This document shows positions 8,761-17,637 of a stretch of DNA of 64,000 bases, piece by piece (the first letter of the stretch is position 1; every line of letters starts with the position of its first letter). This DNA comes from Herbaspirillum sp. ASV7 (lineage in GTDB: Bacteria > Pseudomonadota > Gammaproteobacteria > Burkholderiales > Burkholderiaceae_D). Both the position numbers and the translations under genes were made by a program. The notes beneath the pieces are model-generated. The model ran no database searches. It was given only the letters and a program-made list of their open reading frames with translations, and had not been told where the DNA came from. The DNA lies in the NCBI RefSeq assembly GCF_016429215.1, contig NZ_JAELUH010000001.1, positions 124,001 to 188,000 of the forward strand. The letters are read 5' to 3'.

Positions 8761-10356
8761 TCAGATGGCGATATTACCGAGTGTACTGGCGCGATACGCC
8801 GCCACGAAGGTATCGAAATCGCCCTCCTGGGTCCGCTCGATCTCGCGCTGGGCATCCAGGGAAGCCTGGGCGATGGCCACGAAGTCGGCCGTCTTGGACG
8901 CCGGGAGCGGATGGGCGATCATGGCGTCAGCCTGCTTGCTGCTGTTGGCCAGGGTGAAGCCGGCAAACGAATTGCCGGCCGCGCGGATCTCGCGCAGCAC
9001 GCGGGCCGAGGGTGTAGCGTCCGGATCGGCCAGCTTGGCGCGCTGGGTAGCCATGCTGTCGCGGTGCTGGGTGCCGCCCAGGTGATGATCGAGCAGCTCG
9101 GCGACCGGCTCCATGCGGTCCAGCAATTGCCGGCCCCAGTCCTGCAGGAGCAGCGATTGGCCCTTGAACTGCAGCTGCAGGCCGGGACGACGGCCTTCCT
9201 TGACGGTAGCCAGGAAGTTGGCGCGGTTCTCGGCGCCCTCTTCGTCGGAGGTCAGGCAGCTAGCCTCCAGCGCCAGGAAGTGCAGGAACACATCCAGGAA
9301 ACGCGCCGTCTCCAGGCCGATCCCCAGCGGGTTGAAGGGGTCGATATCCATGCAGCGCACTTCCACGTACTGCACGCCGCGCGCCGACAGGGCTTGCACC
9401 GGGCGCTCGCCGCTGTTGATGACGCGCTTGGGGCGGATCGACGAATAGAACTCGTTTTCGATCTGCAGGATATTGGTATTGATCTGCACCCATTCGCCGT
9501 CACGCTTGGTGCCGATGGCTTCATAGGGCGGATAGGGTTCGCTGACCGCATGCGCCAGGCTGCGGATGTAGGCCGGCAGGTTGTTATAGTGCGGCGTGAT
9601 GTTGGCCTGGGCGTGGTTCTGGTAACCCAGGTCGCTCATGCGCAGGCTGGTGCCGTAGGGCAGGAAGAGCGTGTCCTCGGACAGCGTCTCCAGCTGGTGC
9701 GGCCGGCCGCGCAGGAAATTGGTCGCCACCGCCGGCGAGGCACCGAAGAGATACATCAGCAACCAGCTGTAGCGGCGGAAGTTGCGGATCAGCGCGATGT
9801 AGCGCTCGGACTGGTAATCGCGCCGCGACAGCGAGGTATCGACGCTATCGTCGCCGTCACGCAGGACTTCCCACAGGTCTTCGCTCAGCGAGAAGTTGTA
9901 GTGGATGCCGGCGATGCACTGCATGGTGCGGCCATAGCGCAGCGCCAGGCCACGGCGGTAGACATGCTTCAACATGCCGATATGGGAACTGCCATACCAG
10001 CCGATGGGAATCTCCTCTTCCGGCGGCAGCACACAGGGCATGGAGGCATTCCACAGGATCTCGCCATCCAGCTTGGCATACGCAAAGCGATGGATCTCGT
10101 CCAGGCGCTGCAGGGCATCGGCGATGTCGGGCATGGCCGGAGTGATGAATTCCAGCAGCGATTCCGAATAGTCGGTGGTGATCAGGTCATTGGTCAGGGC
10201 CGAACCCAGTGCCGGCGGGTGCGGCTTGTGCGATAGCTGTCCCTGGCGATCCACCCGCAAGGTCTCGCGTTCGACACCGCGCAAACCCCGCCCCAGCAAC
10301 GCCAGATGTTGCGGCTGGGAAAGCTGTTGCAGGCGTCGTGTGAGCAGATCGGTCAT
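8761..10356 (-). CDS. gshA: Glutamate-cysteine ligase
   Basis: Catalyses the first step of glutathione synthesis, ATP-dependent ligation of L-glutamate and L-cysteine. The 531-residue product fits the proteobacterial GshA family (E. coli 518). Family blocks include [17 protein letters not shown] at the N-terminus, EFITPAM (substrate/metal Glu), [10 protein letters not shown], and [18 protein letters not shown] chose the ATG at 10356 because AAGGA lies 7 bases upstream; an in-frame TTG five codons earlier has its own start overlapping that site and is less likely. It is transcribed divergently from folD. A GshB gene is not in the window. Confidence 0.95.
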   Translation of the reverse strand: MTDLLTRRLQQLSQPQHLALLGRGLRGVERETLRVDRQGQLSHKPHPPALGSALTNDLITTDYSESLLEFITPAMPDIADALQRLDEIHRFAYAKLDGEILWNASMPCVLPPEEEIPIGWYGSSHIGMLKHVYRRGLALRYGRTMQCIAGIHYNFSLSEDLWEVLRDGDDSVDTSLSRRDYQSERYIALIRNFRRYSWLLMYLFGASPAVATNFLRGRPHQLETLSEDTLFLPYGTSLRMSDLGYQNHAQANITPHYNNLPAYIRSLAHAVSEPYPPYEAIGTKRDGEWVQINTNILQIENEFYSSIRPKRVINSGERPVQALSARGVQYVEVRCMDIDPFNPLGIGLETARFLDVFLHFLALEASCLTSDEEGAENRANFLATVKEGRRPGLQLQFKGQSLLLQDWGRQLLDRMEPVAELLDHHLGGTQHRDSMATQRAKLADPDATPSARVLREIRAAGNSFAGFTLANSSKQADAMIAHPLPASKTADFVAIAQASLDAQREIERTQEGDFDTFVAAYRASTLGNIAI

Positions 10357-10535
10357 GCGGGAATCCTTCAATCAATCAGGGCTGGGTTGCTTGGTTGCGG
10401 GAGCATAACCGAAATTGACAATTCCCGTTGTGAGGCAGGCCAAATGCCGATGTCGCGCGAAGTTGCCGATTTTTATTTTCAGACTAACAACACATCTACG
10501 CCCGCCTACATGTCGTCGGCCCTGTCCTCAGGCTT

Positions 10536-10541
10536 TATAAT
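10536..10541 (+). promoter_or_regulatory. Possible -10 box of folD
   Basis: A perfect TATAAT lies 82 bases before the folD ATG. The matching -35 region is poor (TCGTCG at 17-bp spacing), so only the -10 element is supported. Confidence 0.4.
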
Positions 10542-10622
10542 GTCGGGCTCTGGCGCTCGCGCCCCAGTCGCCCCGGCCTGCCCGGGAGCTTTCCCCCTTA
10601 GTCCTGCCTTTCTCTATCTGCC

Positions 10623-11468
10623 ATGCCTGCTCAACTGATCGACGGAAACCTGCTCTCCCAACAACTGCGCGCCGATGTCGCCAAGCGCGCCGCCGCCCTC
10701 ACCGCCCAAGGCAAGCAACCCGGCCTGGCCGTGATCCTGGTGGGCGACAGCCCGGCTTCCCAGGTCTACGTGCGCAACAAGGTCAAGGCCTGCCAGGACA
10801 ATGGCCTGCACTCCGTGCTGGAAAAGTATGAAGCCACGATGACGGAAGCCGAACTCCTGGCCCGCATCGACGCCCTCAACCAGGATCCCAAGATCAACGG
10901 CATCCTGGTGCAACTGCCGCTGCCGGCCCATATCGATTCGCACAAGGTGATCGAAGCCATCGCTCCGGAAAAGGACGTGGATGGTTTCCACGTCAGCAAT
11001 GCCGGCCTGCTGATGACGGGCCAGCCGCTGTTCCGCCCCTGCACCCCTTATGGCGTGATGAAGATGCTGGAATCCATCGACTACCCGGTACGCGGCGCCA
11101 ATGCCGTGGTGGTGGGCGCCTCCAACATCGTCGGCAAGCCGCAGGCCATGTTGCTCTTGCAAGCCGGCGCCACCGTCACTATCTGTAACTCCAAGACCCG
11201 TGACCTCGGCCACCATACCCGCCAGGCCGACATCCTGGTGGTCGCCACCGGCAAGCGCAACATCGTCACCGCCGACATGGTCAAGCCCGGCGCCGTCGTC
11301 ATCGACGTCGGCATGAACCGCGATGACAACGGCAAGCTGTGCGGCGACGTCGATTTCGCCAATGCGAAGGAAGTCGCCGGCTGGATCACCCCGGTGCCGG
11401 GTGGCGTGGGTCCGATGACCATCACCATGTTGCTGGTCAATACCATCGAAGCAGCAGAACGTACCTAA
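10623..11468 (+). CDS. folD: Bifunctional methylenetetrahydrofolate dehydrogenase / methenyltetrahydrofolate cyclohydrolase
   Basis: Interconverts 5,10-methylene-THF, methenyl-THF and 10-formyl-THF, supplying one-carbon units for purines and fMet. At 281 residues it matches FolD length. Visible family signatures are the [13 protein letters not shown] block carrying the catalytic Tyr and Lys, the conserved QLPLPAHID, the DGFH block ([12 protein letters not shown]), and the NADP-binding region [18 protein letters not shown], ending in [11 protein letters not shown]. There is no strong Shine-Dalgarno before the ATG. It is followed by prlC 58 bases downstream. Confidence 0.97.
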   Translation: MPAQLIDGNLLSQQLRADVAKRAAALTAQGKQPGLAVILVGDSPASQVYVRNKVKACQDNGLHSVLEKYEATMTEAELLARIDALNQDPKINGILVQLPLPAHIDSHKVIEAIAPEKDVDGFHVSNAGLLMTGQPLFRPCTPYGVMKMLESIDYPVRGANAVVVGASNIVGKPQAMLLLQAGATVTICNSKTRDLGHHTRQADILVVATGKRNIVTADMVKPGAVVIDVGMNRDDNGKLCGDVDFANAKEVAGWITPVPGGVGPMTITMLLVNTIEAAERT

Positions 11469-11477
11469 AACCGCATC

Positions 11478-11510
11478 ACCTCCCGAGGGCGCCGCGCCAC
11501 GGGAGGTTTC
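11478..11510 (+). terminator. Weak terminator-like hairpin between folD and prlC
   Basis: An 8-bp stem (11478-11485 with 11500-11507) encloses a 14-nt loop and is followed only by TTTC. It might partly separate folD from prlC expression, but it is not a strong terminator. Confidence 0.35.
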
Positions 11511-11526
11511 AGAGAAACGAGAGCCC

Positions 11527-13602
11527 ATGACCACCACCGACATCGCCGCCAATCCCCTGCTCGACTTCTCGGGCTATGCCCAGTTCGATGCCATCCAGCC
11601 CGAGCACGTCACACCGGCCCTGGACAAGCTGCTGGCCGACGCCAGCGCCCTGGTCACCGAACTGGAAGCGCCGATGGCGGAGGTGACCTGGGACAACTTC
11701 GTCGAGCCGCTGGAGTCGGCCACCGAGAAGCTGGGCCGCGCCTGGAGCGTGGTCGGCCACCTCAACGCCGTGATGGACACCCCGGCCCTGCGTGCCACCT
11801 ATAACGAGAACCAGCCGCGCCTGGTGGAATTCTGGACCGGGCTGGGCCAGAACCTGGCGCTGTTCGACAAGTACAAGACCCTGCAGGCCAGCCCCGCCTT
11901 CGCCTCTCTGTCGGCGGCCCGCCGCAAGGTGGTGGACAATGCCGTGCGCGACTTCCGCCTCTCCGGCGCCGAACTGCCGGAAGAAAAGAAGGAACGCTTC
12001 GCCGAGATCCAGGAAAAGCAGGCCATGCTGACCACCCGTTTCTCGGAAAACGTGCTGGATGCCACCAATGACTTCGCCCTCTTCGTCGAGGACGAGGCCG
12101 AACTGGCCGGCCTGCCGGCCGACGTGAAGCAGGCCGCCCGCGCCGCCGCCGAGAAGGATGGCAAGCCCGGCTACAAGTTCACGCTGCACTTCCCGTCCTA
12201 CTTCCCGGTGCTGCAATACGCCGACAACCGCGCCCTGCGCGAGAAGATCTACCGCGCCAACGCCACCAAGGCCTCCGAGCTGGGCGTCAAGCCGGAGTGG
12301 GACAACAGCAGCAACATCGACCAGATCCTGCAGCTGCGCAAGGAAGAAGCGCAATTGCTGGGTTACGCCAATTTCGCCGAGGTCTCGCTGGTGGCCAAGA
12401 TGGCCAAGTCGCCCTCGGAAGTGATCGCCTTCCTGGAAGACCTGGGCCAGCGCGCCCGCCCCTTCGGCCAGAAGGATTACGAAGAACTGAAGACCTTCGC
12501 CCGCGAAAAGCTGGGCCTGGATGAACTGCAGGCCTGGGACAGCACCTACGCCTCGGAAAAGCTGCGCGAACAGCGTTACGCCTTCTCGGAACAGGAAGTG
12601 AAGCAATATTTCCCCGAGCCCAAGGTGGTGGGCGGCCTGTTCCAGGTGGCACAGCAACTGTTCGGCGTGCAGATCAAGCCCGATACGGCCCCGGTCTGGC
12701 ACAAGGACGTGAAGTTCTTCCGCATCGAACGCGACGGCCAGCTGGTCGGCCAGTTCTACCTGGATCTCTACGCCCGCTCCGGCAAGCGTGGCGGCGCCTG
12801 GATGGATGACGCCCGCGCCCGCCGCCTCACCGCACAAGGCGTGCAGACCCCGATCGCCTACCTGGTCTGCAATTTCACCGAACCGGCGGTGGTCGATGGC
12901 GTGGCCAAGCCGGCCCTGTTCACCCACGACGAAGTGATCACCCTGTTCCATGAATTCGGCCATGGCCTGCATCACATGCTCACGCAAGTCGATGAAGTCG
13001 GCGTCTCCGGCATCTCCGGCGTGGAATGGGATGCGGTGGAACTGCCCTCGCAGTTCATGGAAAACTTCTGCTGGGAATGGGATGTGCTGCAGCAGTTGAC
13101 CGCCCATGCCGAAACCGGCGAACCGTTGCCGCGCGCGCTCTACGACAAGATGATCGCCGCCAAGAACTTCCAGTCCGGCCTGCAGATGCTGCGCCAGGTG
13201 GAGTTCTCGCTGTTCGACATGCTGATCCACCATGAATATGAAGTCGGTGGCAGCCAGAGCGTACAGCAACTGCTCGACAGCGTGCGCGACCGCATCGCCG
13301 TGATCCGCCCGCCCGAGTTCAACCGCTTCCAGCATTCGTTCTCGCACATCTTCGCGGGTGGCTATGCGGCCGGCTACTACAGCTACAAGTGGGCCGAAGT
13401 GCTGTCGGCCGACGCCTACAGCGCCTTCGAGGAAGCCGCCGCCACCAGCGGCAATGTGATCTCGCTGGAAACCGGCCGCCGCTTCCAGCAGGAAATCCTG
13501 GCCGTCGGTGGTTCGCGTCCGGCCATCGAGTCCTTCAAGGCCTTCCGTGGCCGCGAGCCCAGCATCGATGCGCTGCTGCGCCATAGCGGCATGGCGGCCT
13601 GA
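11527..13602 (+). CDS. prlC: Oligopeptidase A (M3 family metallopeptidase)
   Basis: A cytosolic zinc oligopeptidase that degrades short peptides such as cleaved signal peptides. The 691-residue length matches E. coli PrlC (680). The M3 zinc motif HEFGH begins at residue 475 and is followed by GLHHMLTQVDEVGVSGISGVEWDAVELPSQ in family order; the downstream Glu ligand lies in that stretch. The C-terminal block SHIFAGGYAAGYYSYKWAE is also typical. No signal peptide is seen. It lies downstream of folD and ends before a strong terminator. Confidence 0.95.
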   Translation: MTTTDIAANPLLDFSGYAQFDAIQPEHVTPALDKLLADASALVTELEAPMAEVTWDNFVEPLESATEKLGRAWSVVGHLNAVMDTPALRATYNENQPRLVEFWTGLGQNLALFDKYKTLQASPAFASLSAARRKVVDNAVRDFRLSGAELPEEKKERFAEIQEKQAMLTTRFSENVLDATNDFALFVEDEAELAGLPADVKQAARAAAEKDGKPGYKFTLHFPSYFPVLQYADNRALREKIYRANATKASELGVKPEWDNSSNIDQILQLRKEEAQLLGYANFAEVSLVAKMAKSPSEVIAFLEDLGQRARPFGQKDYEELKTFAREKLGLDELQAWDSTYASEKLREQRYAFSEQEVKQYFPEPKVVGGLFQVAQQLFGVQIKPDTAPVWHKDVKFFRIERDGQLVGQFYLDLYARSGKRGGAWMDDARARRLTAQGVQTPIAYLVCNFTEPAVVDGVAKPALFTHDEVITLFHEFGHGLHHMLTQVDEVGVSGISGVEWDAVELPSQFMENFCWEWDVLQQLTAHAETGEPLPRALYDKMIAAKNFQSGLQMLRQVEFSLFDMLIHHEYEVGGSQSVQQLLDSVRDRIAVIRPPEFNRFQHSFSHIFAGGYAAGYYSYKWAEVLSADAYSAFEEAAATSGNVISLETGRRFQQEILAVGGSRPAIESFKAFRGREPSIDALLRHSGMAA

Positions 13603-13625
13603 GCGACGCTTCGGTTGGCCATGCA

Positions 13626-13660
13626 ATGCCGTTCAGCACCTTGCTGGACGGCATTTTTAT
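13626..13660 (+). terminator. Intrinsic terminator of prlC
   Basis: A 13-bp stem with one G-T pair (13626-13638 with 13642-13654) and a 3-nt loop, followed by TTTTTATTT. It sits 24 bases after the prlC stop codon. Confidence 0.9.
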
Positions 13661-13705
13661 TTCCCGTCACATCAAATCACATCACATCACATCGCATCGT
13701 CATAT

Positions 13706-13825
13706 ACCGTTCGGACTGAGTAGCGGCCATGCCGCGTATCGAAGGCGCTCCAGAGCTTGTCGCAGGACTTGTCCCGGGCGCGCTGCCTCCGATACGGCCC
13801 TGCGGGCCTACTCAGGCCGAACGGT
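13706..13825. repeat. REP-like compound inverted repeat
   Basis: A 120-bp element with outer arms 13706-13722 and 13809-13825 that match as an inverted repeat at 16 of 17 positions. Inner arms 13736-13746 and 13785-13795 pair with one mismatch. Two small perfect hairpins (GCGGC CAT GCCGC at 13723-13735 and GGCCC TGC GGGCC at 13796-13808) sit at the shoulders, so the whole can fold as a cruciform. The sequence style (CCGTTCGG..TGAGTAG, TATCGAAGG) resembles dispersed repetitive extragenic palindromes of proteobacteria. Only one copy is in the window, so its dispersed nature is inferred. Confidence 0.6.
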
Positions 13826-13905
13826 GCAGGAGATATGCACTGGCAGGTGAAGTTGTTTGCCGCCCCCGGATGGCATGCTGCAGCGCCAACCACTATACTT
13901 GCGGC

Positions 13906-14325
13906 ATGACCCGAATCGATTTCCACAGCAACGTCCCGCAAAAGATCGCCTACGTCTGCCGCCTGGTGCGCAAGGCGCACGCCAGTGGTGCCACCATGGT
14001 GCTGCGCGTACCCGAGCGCGCCCAGCTGCAGCAGCTGGACCAGGCGCTCTGGAGCTTTTCCGAGCAGGATTTCCTGCCGCACGTCCATGCCCGTGACCCG
14101 CTGGCCGCGCAGACGCCCATCATCCTGACCGATGACGACACGCTGGAACTGCCCCACCACCAGATCCTCATCAACCTCGGCGCGGACACACCGGCCCACT
14201 TTGCCCGCTTCGAGCGCCTGCTGGAAATCATTTCCGCCGACGACGCCGACAAGGCCGCCGGCCGCGACCGCTATCGCTTCTACAAGGAGCGCGGCTATCC
14301 GCTGACCCACCACGTGGCCGCCTGA
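13906..14325 (+). CDS. holC: DNA polymerase III subunit chi
   Basis: Chi subunit of the polymerase III clamp loader, linking the psi subunit to SSB. The 139-residue product starts MTRIDFHSNVPQKIAYVCRLVRKA, the family N-terminus, and carries the block FLPHVHARDPLAAQTPIILTD and the ending RYRFYKERGYPLTHHVA typical of HolC. The open frame continues upstream into the REP-like repeat, but the ATG at 13906 is where family similarity begins. It is 13 bases before the next gene, suggesting co-transcription. Confidence 0.9.
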   Translation: MTRIDFHSNVPQKIAYVCRLVRKAHASGATMVLRVPERAQLQQLDQALWSFSEQDFLPHVHARDPLAAQTPIILTDDDTLELPHHQILINLGADTPAHFARFERLLEIISADDADKAAGRDRYRFYKERGYPLTHHVAA

Positions 14326-14338
14326 GCCCGGCACGCCC

Positions 14339-14752
14339 ATGAACCACGACGACAACAGCATCCCCCTGCTCACCGAGGTGATCCCGGCCGCCCACACGCC
14401 GGCCTCTGCCGCAGCCGCCGACTACGCCGCCGCGGCTTTCCCGGGGGCTTTCCACACCCCGCCCTCGGCTACCAGCTACCAGCCGCCCGTGAACGCGATA
14501 CCGCTCGCGCCTGCAGCCGAGCAATACCGGCTATGGGAACAGGAAATCCGCGAAAACGTCCTGCAAAGCCTGCTGGAACAAGCCGATACCGTCCTGCAAC
14601 AACACCTGCAGGACCAGATGGCGCTGGCACTGGATAATCTGGCCACGATCGTGACGCAGCGCATCAAGGAAAACCTGCACGAAGCCCTGGCAGAAACGGT
14701 CACGCGGGCGGTAGCGGAAGAGATGGCACGATTCGCATCTTCAAAAAAATAA
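14339..14752 (+). CDS. Small conserved-looking protein downstream of holC, function unknown
   Basis: A 137-residue protein I cannot assign to a function. It starts MNHDDNSIPLLTEVIPA, has an Ala/Pro-rich low-complexity middle (about 20-55), and a C-terminal half (about 60-133) predicted to be amphipathic helix with many Leu, Gln and Glu (ENVLQSLLEQADTVLQQHLQ), suggesting a coiled coil. The N-terminal IPxLTEVI phrase resembles small proteins found next to holC in Burkholderia relatives (I recall DUF2486). No signal peptide or membrane segment is seen. It lies 13 bases after holC and is probably in its operon. Confidence 0.6.
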   Translation: MNHDDNSIPLLTEVIPAAHTPASAAAADYAAAAFPGAFHTPPSATSYQPPVNAIPLAPAAEQYRLWEQEIRENVLQSLLEQADTVLQQHLQDQMALALDNLATIVTQRIKENLHEALAETVTRAVAEEMARFASSKK

Positions 14753-14761
14753 ATACCAATC

Positions 14762-14791
14762 CATTTTTCTTTTGTTTTTGAAAGAAAAATG
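14762..14791. repeat. AT-rich 11-bp inverted repeat before dadA
   Basis: CATTTTTCTTT (14762-14772) and AAAGAAAAATG (14781-14791) pair perfectly across an 8-nt T-rich loop. It follows the stop codon of the small holC-linked gene by 10 bases. It lacks the GC core of an intrinsic terminator, so its role is uncertain. Confidence 0.4.
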
Positions 14792-14858
14792 ACGCATCGT
14801 ATTTTTATATGTAAAAATTTTGCCCAGTATTGAGCACATCGGCAATCCCGCTTTTCTT

Positions 14859-14874
14859 ACAATGCATGCATTGT
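14859..14874. promoter_or_regulatory. Perfect 16-bp palindrome, candidate dadA operator
   Basis: ACAATGCATGCATTGT is a perfect palindrome, 70 bases before the dadA ATG. A good -10-like TACAAT (14858-14863) overlaps its left half, so a bound protein could block or position RNA polymerase. The regulator is not identified; Lrp/AsnC-type control of dadA is known in other proteobacteria. Confidence 0.45.
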
Positions 14875-14944
14875 TCGCTTTCGTTTACACAAGGCGAATC
14901 CATTCAAGAATCCAGCAGCAAGTTCACGCAAACGGGAGAGTGAG

Positions 14945-16255
14945 ATGAAAGTGATCGTATTGGGCGCAGGCATTATCGGGACCGCCTCGGCCTGGTTCCT
15001 GAAGAAGCAGGGCTACGACGTCACCGTCATCGAACGCCAGCCCGGCGCCGCGCAGGAAACCAGCTTCGCCAATGGCTGCCAGATCTCGGTGTCGCACGCC
15101 GAACCCTGGGCCAACCCGGCCGCACCGATGAAGGTGCTCAAGTGGCTGGGCAAGGAAGATGCGCCCCTGCTCTATCGCTTCCGCCCCGAATGGCTGCAGT
15201 GGAAGTGGGCCGTGGCCTTCCTGCGCGAATGCACCGCCGCCCGCACCGACGAGAACATCCGCAACATCGTCGCCCTGTGCGAATACAGCCGCCAGACCCT
15301 GCAGGCCGTGCGCGCCGAGACCGGCATCCAGTACGACCACCTGACCCGCGGCATCCTGCACTTCTATACCGAGGAAAAGGAATTCCAGGATTCCCTGCCG
15401 GCCGCCAAGCTCATGCGCGACCTCGGTTGCCCGCGTGAATCGATCGGCGCCGACGAGGTGATCCGTATCGAGCCGGCGCTGGCCTCGATCCGCAACAAGA
15501 TCGTCGGCGGTGACTTCACCGCCACCGATGAATCGGGTGACGTCTTCAAGCTCACCACCGGCCTGGCCAAGAAGAGCGAGGAAGCCGGTGTCGAATTCCG
15601 TTACTCCACCAGCATCACCCGCCTGATCACCGAAGGCGCCGGCGCCGCCGCCCGCGTGACCGGCGTGGAAGTCATCAATCCGGATGGCCGCCATGAAGTG
15701 CTTACCGCCGATACCTTCGTGGTCGCCATGGGCAGCTTCTCGCAGCAACTGGTCAAGCCGCTGGGCATCGACCTGCTGCTCTACCCCGGCAAGGGCTATT
15801 CGGCCACCTACAAGGTCACCAACCCGGACGCCGCTCCCACCGTCTCGCTCACCGATGACGGCTACAAGCTGGTGGTCTCGCGCCTGGGCGACCGCCTGCG
15901 CGTGGCAGGCACCTGTGAGCTGAACGGCTACACCCGCGAACTCAACACCACCCGCTGCGAAGCCATCACGCGACGCACCCGCGAGCTGTTCCCGGACGGC
16001 TGCGACTACGAGAACCCGACCTACTGGACCGGCCTGCGTCCGCTGACCCCGTCCAACGTACCGTACGTGGGCAAGACCAAGTTCGCCAACCTGTACCTCA
16101 ATACCGGTCATGGCACCCTGGGCTGGACCATGGGTTGCGGTTCCGGCCGTGCCATTGCCGAGATCGTCGCCGGTCGCGTGCCGGAGATCGACTTCGCCTT
16201 CACCGGCCTGCCGCGCTGGAACCGCGCCGGCAAGGTGGTCACCCAGGCGGCCTGA
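14945..16255 (+). CDS. dadA: D-amino acid dehydrogenase small subunit
   Basis: FAD enzyme that oxidatively deaminates D-amino acids, notably D-alanine, to 2-oxo acids and feeds electrons to the respiratory chain. At 436 residues it matches DadA (E. coli 432). The N-terminus VIVLGAGIIGTASAWFLKKQG is the FAD GxGxxG fold, followed by the DadA block FANGCQISVSHAEPWANP. The C-terminal GTLGWTMGCGSGRAIAEIVAG is the second FAD contact. GGGAGAG lies just before the ATG. No alanine racemase gene (dadX) follows; the gene ends at its own terminator. Confidence 0.95.
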   Translation: MKVIVLGAGIIGTASAWFLKKQGYDVTVIERQPGAAQETSFANGCQISVSHAEPWANPAAPMKVLKWLGKEDAPLLYRFRPEWLQWKWAVAFLRECTAARTDENIRNIVALCEYSRQTLQAVRAETGIQYDHLTRGILHFYTEEKEFQDSLPAAKLMRDLGCPRESIGADEVIRIEPALASIRNKIVGGDFTATDESGDVFKLTTGLAKKSEEAGVEFRYSTSITRLITEGAGAAARVTGVEVINPDGRHEVLTADTFVVAMGSFSQQLVKPLGIDLLLYPGKGYSATYKVTNPDAAPTVSLTDDGYKLVVSRLGDRLRVAGTCELNGYTRELNTTRCEAITRRTRELFPDGCDYENPTYWTGLRPLTPSNVPYVGKTKFANLYLNTGHGTLGWTMGCGSGRAIAEIVAGRVPEIDFAFTGLPRWNRAGKVVTQAA

Positions 16256-16290
16256 TGCCGGCTTGACGCGGCTTCCTGAGCACGACCCCG

Positions 16291-16318
16291 ACGGACCGGA
16301 TCTCCCGGTCCGTTTTTT
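16291..16318 (+). terminator. Intrinsic terminator of dadA
   Basis: An 8-bp GC stem (16292-16299 with 16305-16312) with a 5-nt loop, followed by six T. Confidence 0.9.
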
Positions 16319-16611
16319 CTTGGGTGCTTGATATATATCAGAGCTGGGGAAGATGAACGTATCTTCACCCTCGCGCTCGCCAGGCTGCTTACAATTGCTC
16401 TCAGGCCCTTGGTGTAGAATCCCCGCTTGCTCTGCGCAAACGACGCCTCCGGCGTGCGCGCAGTCCGGGGAAACTCAGCTCATCACCACGCATCTCGCGC
16501 CTTACGGCTGCCTTTGCCGTTGATCTCCCCGATTTTGACCCCAAATGGGCTTTATCCGCCCGCGCCTTTTCCTTCACATGGAAGGGCCAGCACCATCAAG
16601 AGGACCATGCA
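16319..16611. other. Intergenic region upstream of the lipid A hydroxylase gene
   Basis: Besides the FNR-like box, a -10-like TAGAAT lies at 16415-16420 (GGTGTAGAATCC) with no good -35. No additional ORF or RNA gene could be supported here. Confidence 0.4.
16328..16341. promoter_or_regulatory. FNR/Anr-like box upstream of the lipid A hydroxylase gene
   Basis: TTGATATATATCAG matches the FNR consensus TTGAT-N4-ATCAA at 9 of 10 positions. It lies just past the dadA terminator, about 270 bases before the lpxO-like ATG. The distance is long unless the promoter is close to the box. Confidence 0.4.
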
Positions 16612-17511
16612 ATGAAGTGGGCTATCGTCTTTATCTACCTGTTTTCCATCCTGTTCATCCATTTCCGTGGACGCGTGCGGCTGCCCTTCCTGCGCCAGTT
16701 CTTCGATCACTCGTCGATCATGTCGCCGATCAACCTGTTCATGTATGCCTTCTCGCGCGTGCCGGCCACCCCCTACCCGGCCGTGAAGGAATTCAAGGAA
16801 CTGGCCCTGATCGACCAGAACTGGGAAGTCATCCGCGACGAAGCCGTGGCGCTGCGCGAGATGGCCAAGATCAAGGCCGCCGAAAAGAATGACGATGCCG
16901 GTTTCAACTCCTTCTTCAAGGCCGGCTGGAAGCGCTTCTACCTGAAGTGGTACAACGCCAGCCACCCCTCGGCCGAGAAGTTCTGCCCCAAGACCGTGGA
17001 GATCCTGCAGCGCATTCCCTGCGTCAAGGCGGCCATGTTCGCCGAGCTGGCCCCCGGCGGCACCCTCAATCCGCACCGCGACCCCTTCGCCGGTTCGCTG
17101 CGTTACCACCTGGGCCTGGTCACGCCCAACGATGACCGCTGCTTCATCGAAGTCGACGGCCAGCGCTACAGCTGGCGCGATGGCCAGAGCGTGGTGTTCG
17201 ACGAGACCTTCATCCACTGGGCCCAGAACGGCACCGAGACGAACCGTATCATCCTCTTCTGCGACGTCGAGCGTCCGCTGCGCTATCGTTGGGCCGAAGC
17301 CATCAATGGCTTCCTCGGCCGCACCATGATGACCGCCGCCGCCTCCCCCAACGAGACCGGCGACCAGACCGGGCGGGTCAACAAGCTGTTCCGCTTCGTC
17401 TGGCTGGCGGGCCAGTACCGTCGCCGCTTCAAGAACTGGAACAGGACCGTCTACAAGATCACCAAGTTCGGCCTCATCATCGCCGTGGCCTTGCTGATCA
17501 TCTACGCGTGA
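16612..17511 (+). CDS. lpxO: LpxO-type lipid A 2-hydroxylase (aspartyl/asparaginyl beta-hydroxylase family)
   Basis: An Fe(II)/2-oxoglutarate-dependent hydroxylase expected to add a 2-hydroxyl to an acyl chain of lipid A at the inner membrane. The 299 residues fit LpxO length. An N-terminal membrane segment (about 3-18) is followed by the cytosolic catalytic domain with the iron ligands H155 and D157 (NPHRDPFAGSLRYHLGL) and H202 (FDETFIHWAQN), and R212 for 2-oxoglutarate. A second hydrophobic segment closes the protein (FGLIIAVALLIIYA). AGAGGA lies 7 bases before the ATG. It stands alone between two terminators. Related Asp/Asn hydroxylases exist, but the two membrane segments favour LpxO. 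Confidence 0.88.
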   Translation: MKWAIVFIYLFSILFIHFRGRVRLPFLRQFFDHSSIMSPINLFMYAFSRVPATPYPAVKEFKELALIDQNWEVIRDEAVALREMAKIKAAEKNDDAGFNSFFKAGWKRFYLKWYNASHPSAEKFCPKTVEILQRIPCVKAAMFAELAPGGTLNPHRDPFAGSLRYHLGLVTPNDDRCFIEVDGQRYSWRDGQSVVFDETFIHWAQNGTETNRIILFCDVERPLRYRWAEAINGFLGRTMMTAAASPNETGDQTGRVNKLFRFVWLAGQYRRRFKNWNRTVYKITKFGLIIAVALLIIYA

Positions 17512-17608
17512 GCGCTACCGAGCTCAGCCTGTGACGACGGAAACGATATAAAACGATATGTTCCAGCAGGCAACATCGCTGTGACGGCGGCCCCGTCCTG
17601 ATTGCACC

Positions 17609-17637
17609 ATCGCCGGCTTCTGCCGGCGATTTTTTTT
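17609..17637 (+). terminator. Intrinsic terminator after lpxO
   Basis: A 9-bp perfect GC-rich stem (17609-17617 with 17622-17630) with a TTCT loop, followed by eight T. Confidence 0.92.

Noticed and set aside
8365-8855. Short minus-strand frames in the aceE-gshA gap
   Set aside because: They overlap the predicted aceE promoter or the gshA 3' end, lack ribosome binding sites and show no domain.
13669-13700. Short CACAT tandem repeats, considered as a CRISPR or satellite
   Set aside because: Only a few 5-bp units and no spacers. It is a simple-sequence tract after the prlC terminator.
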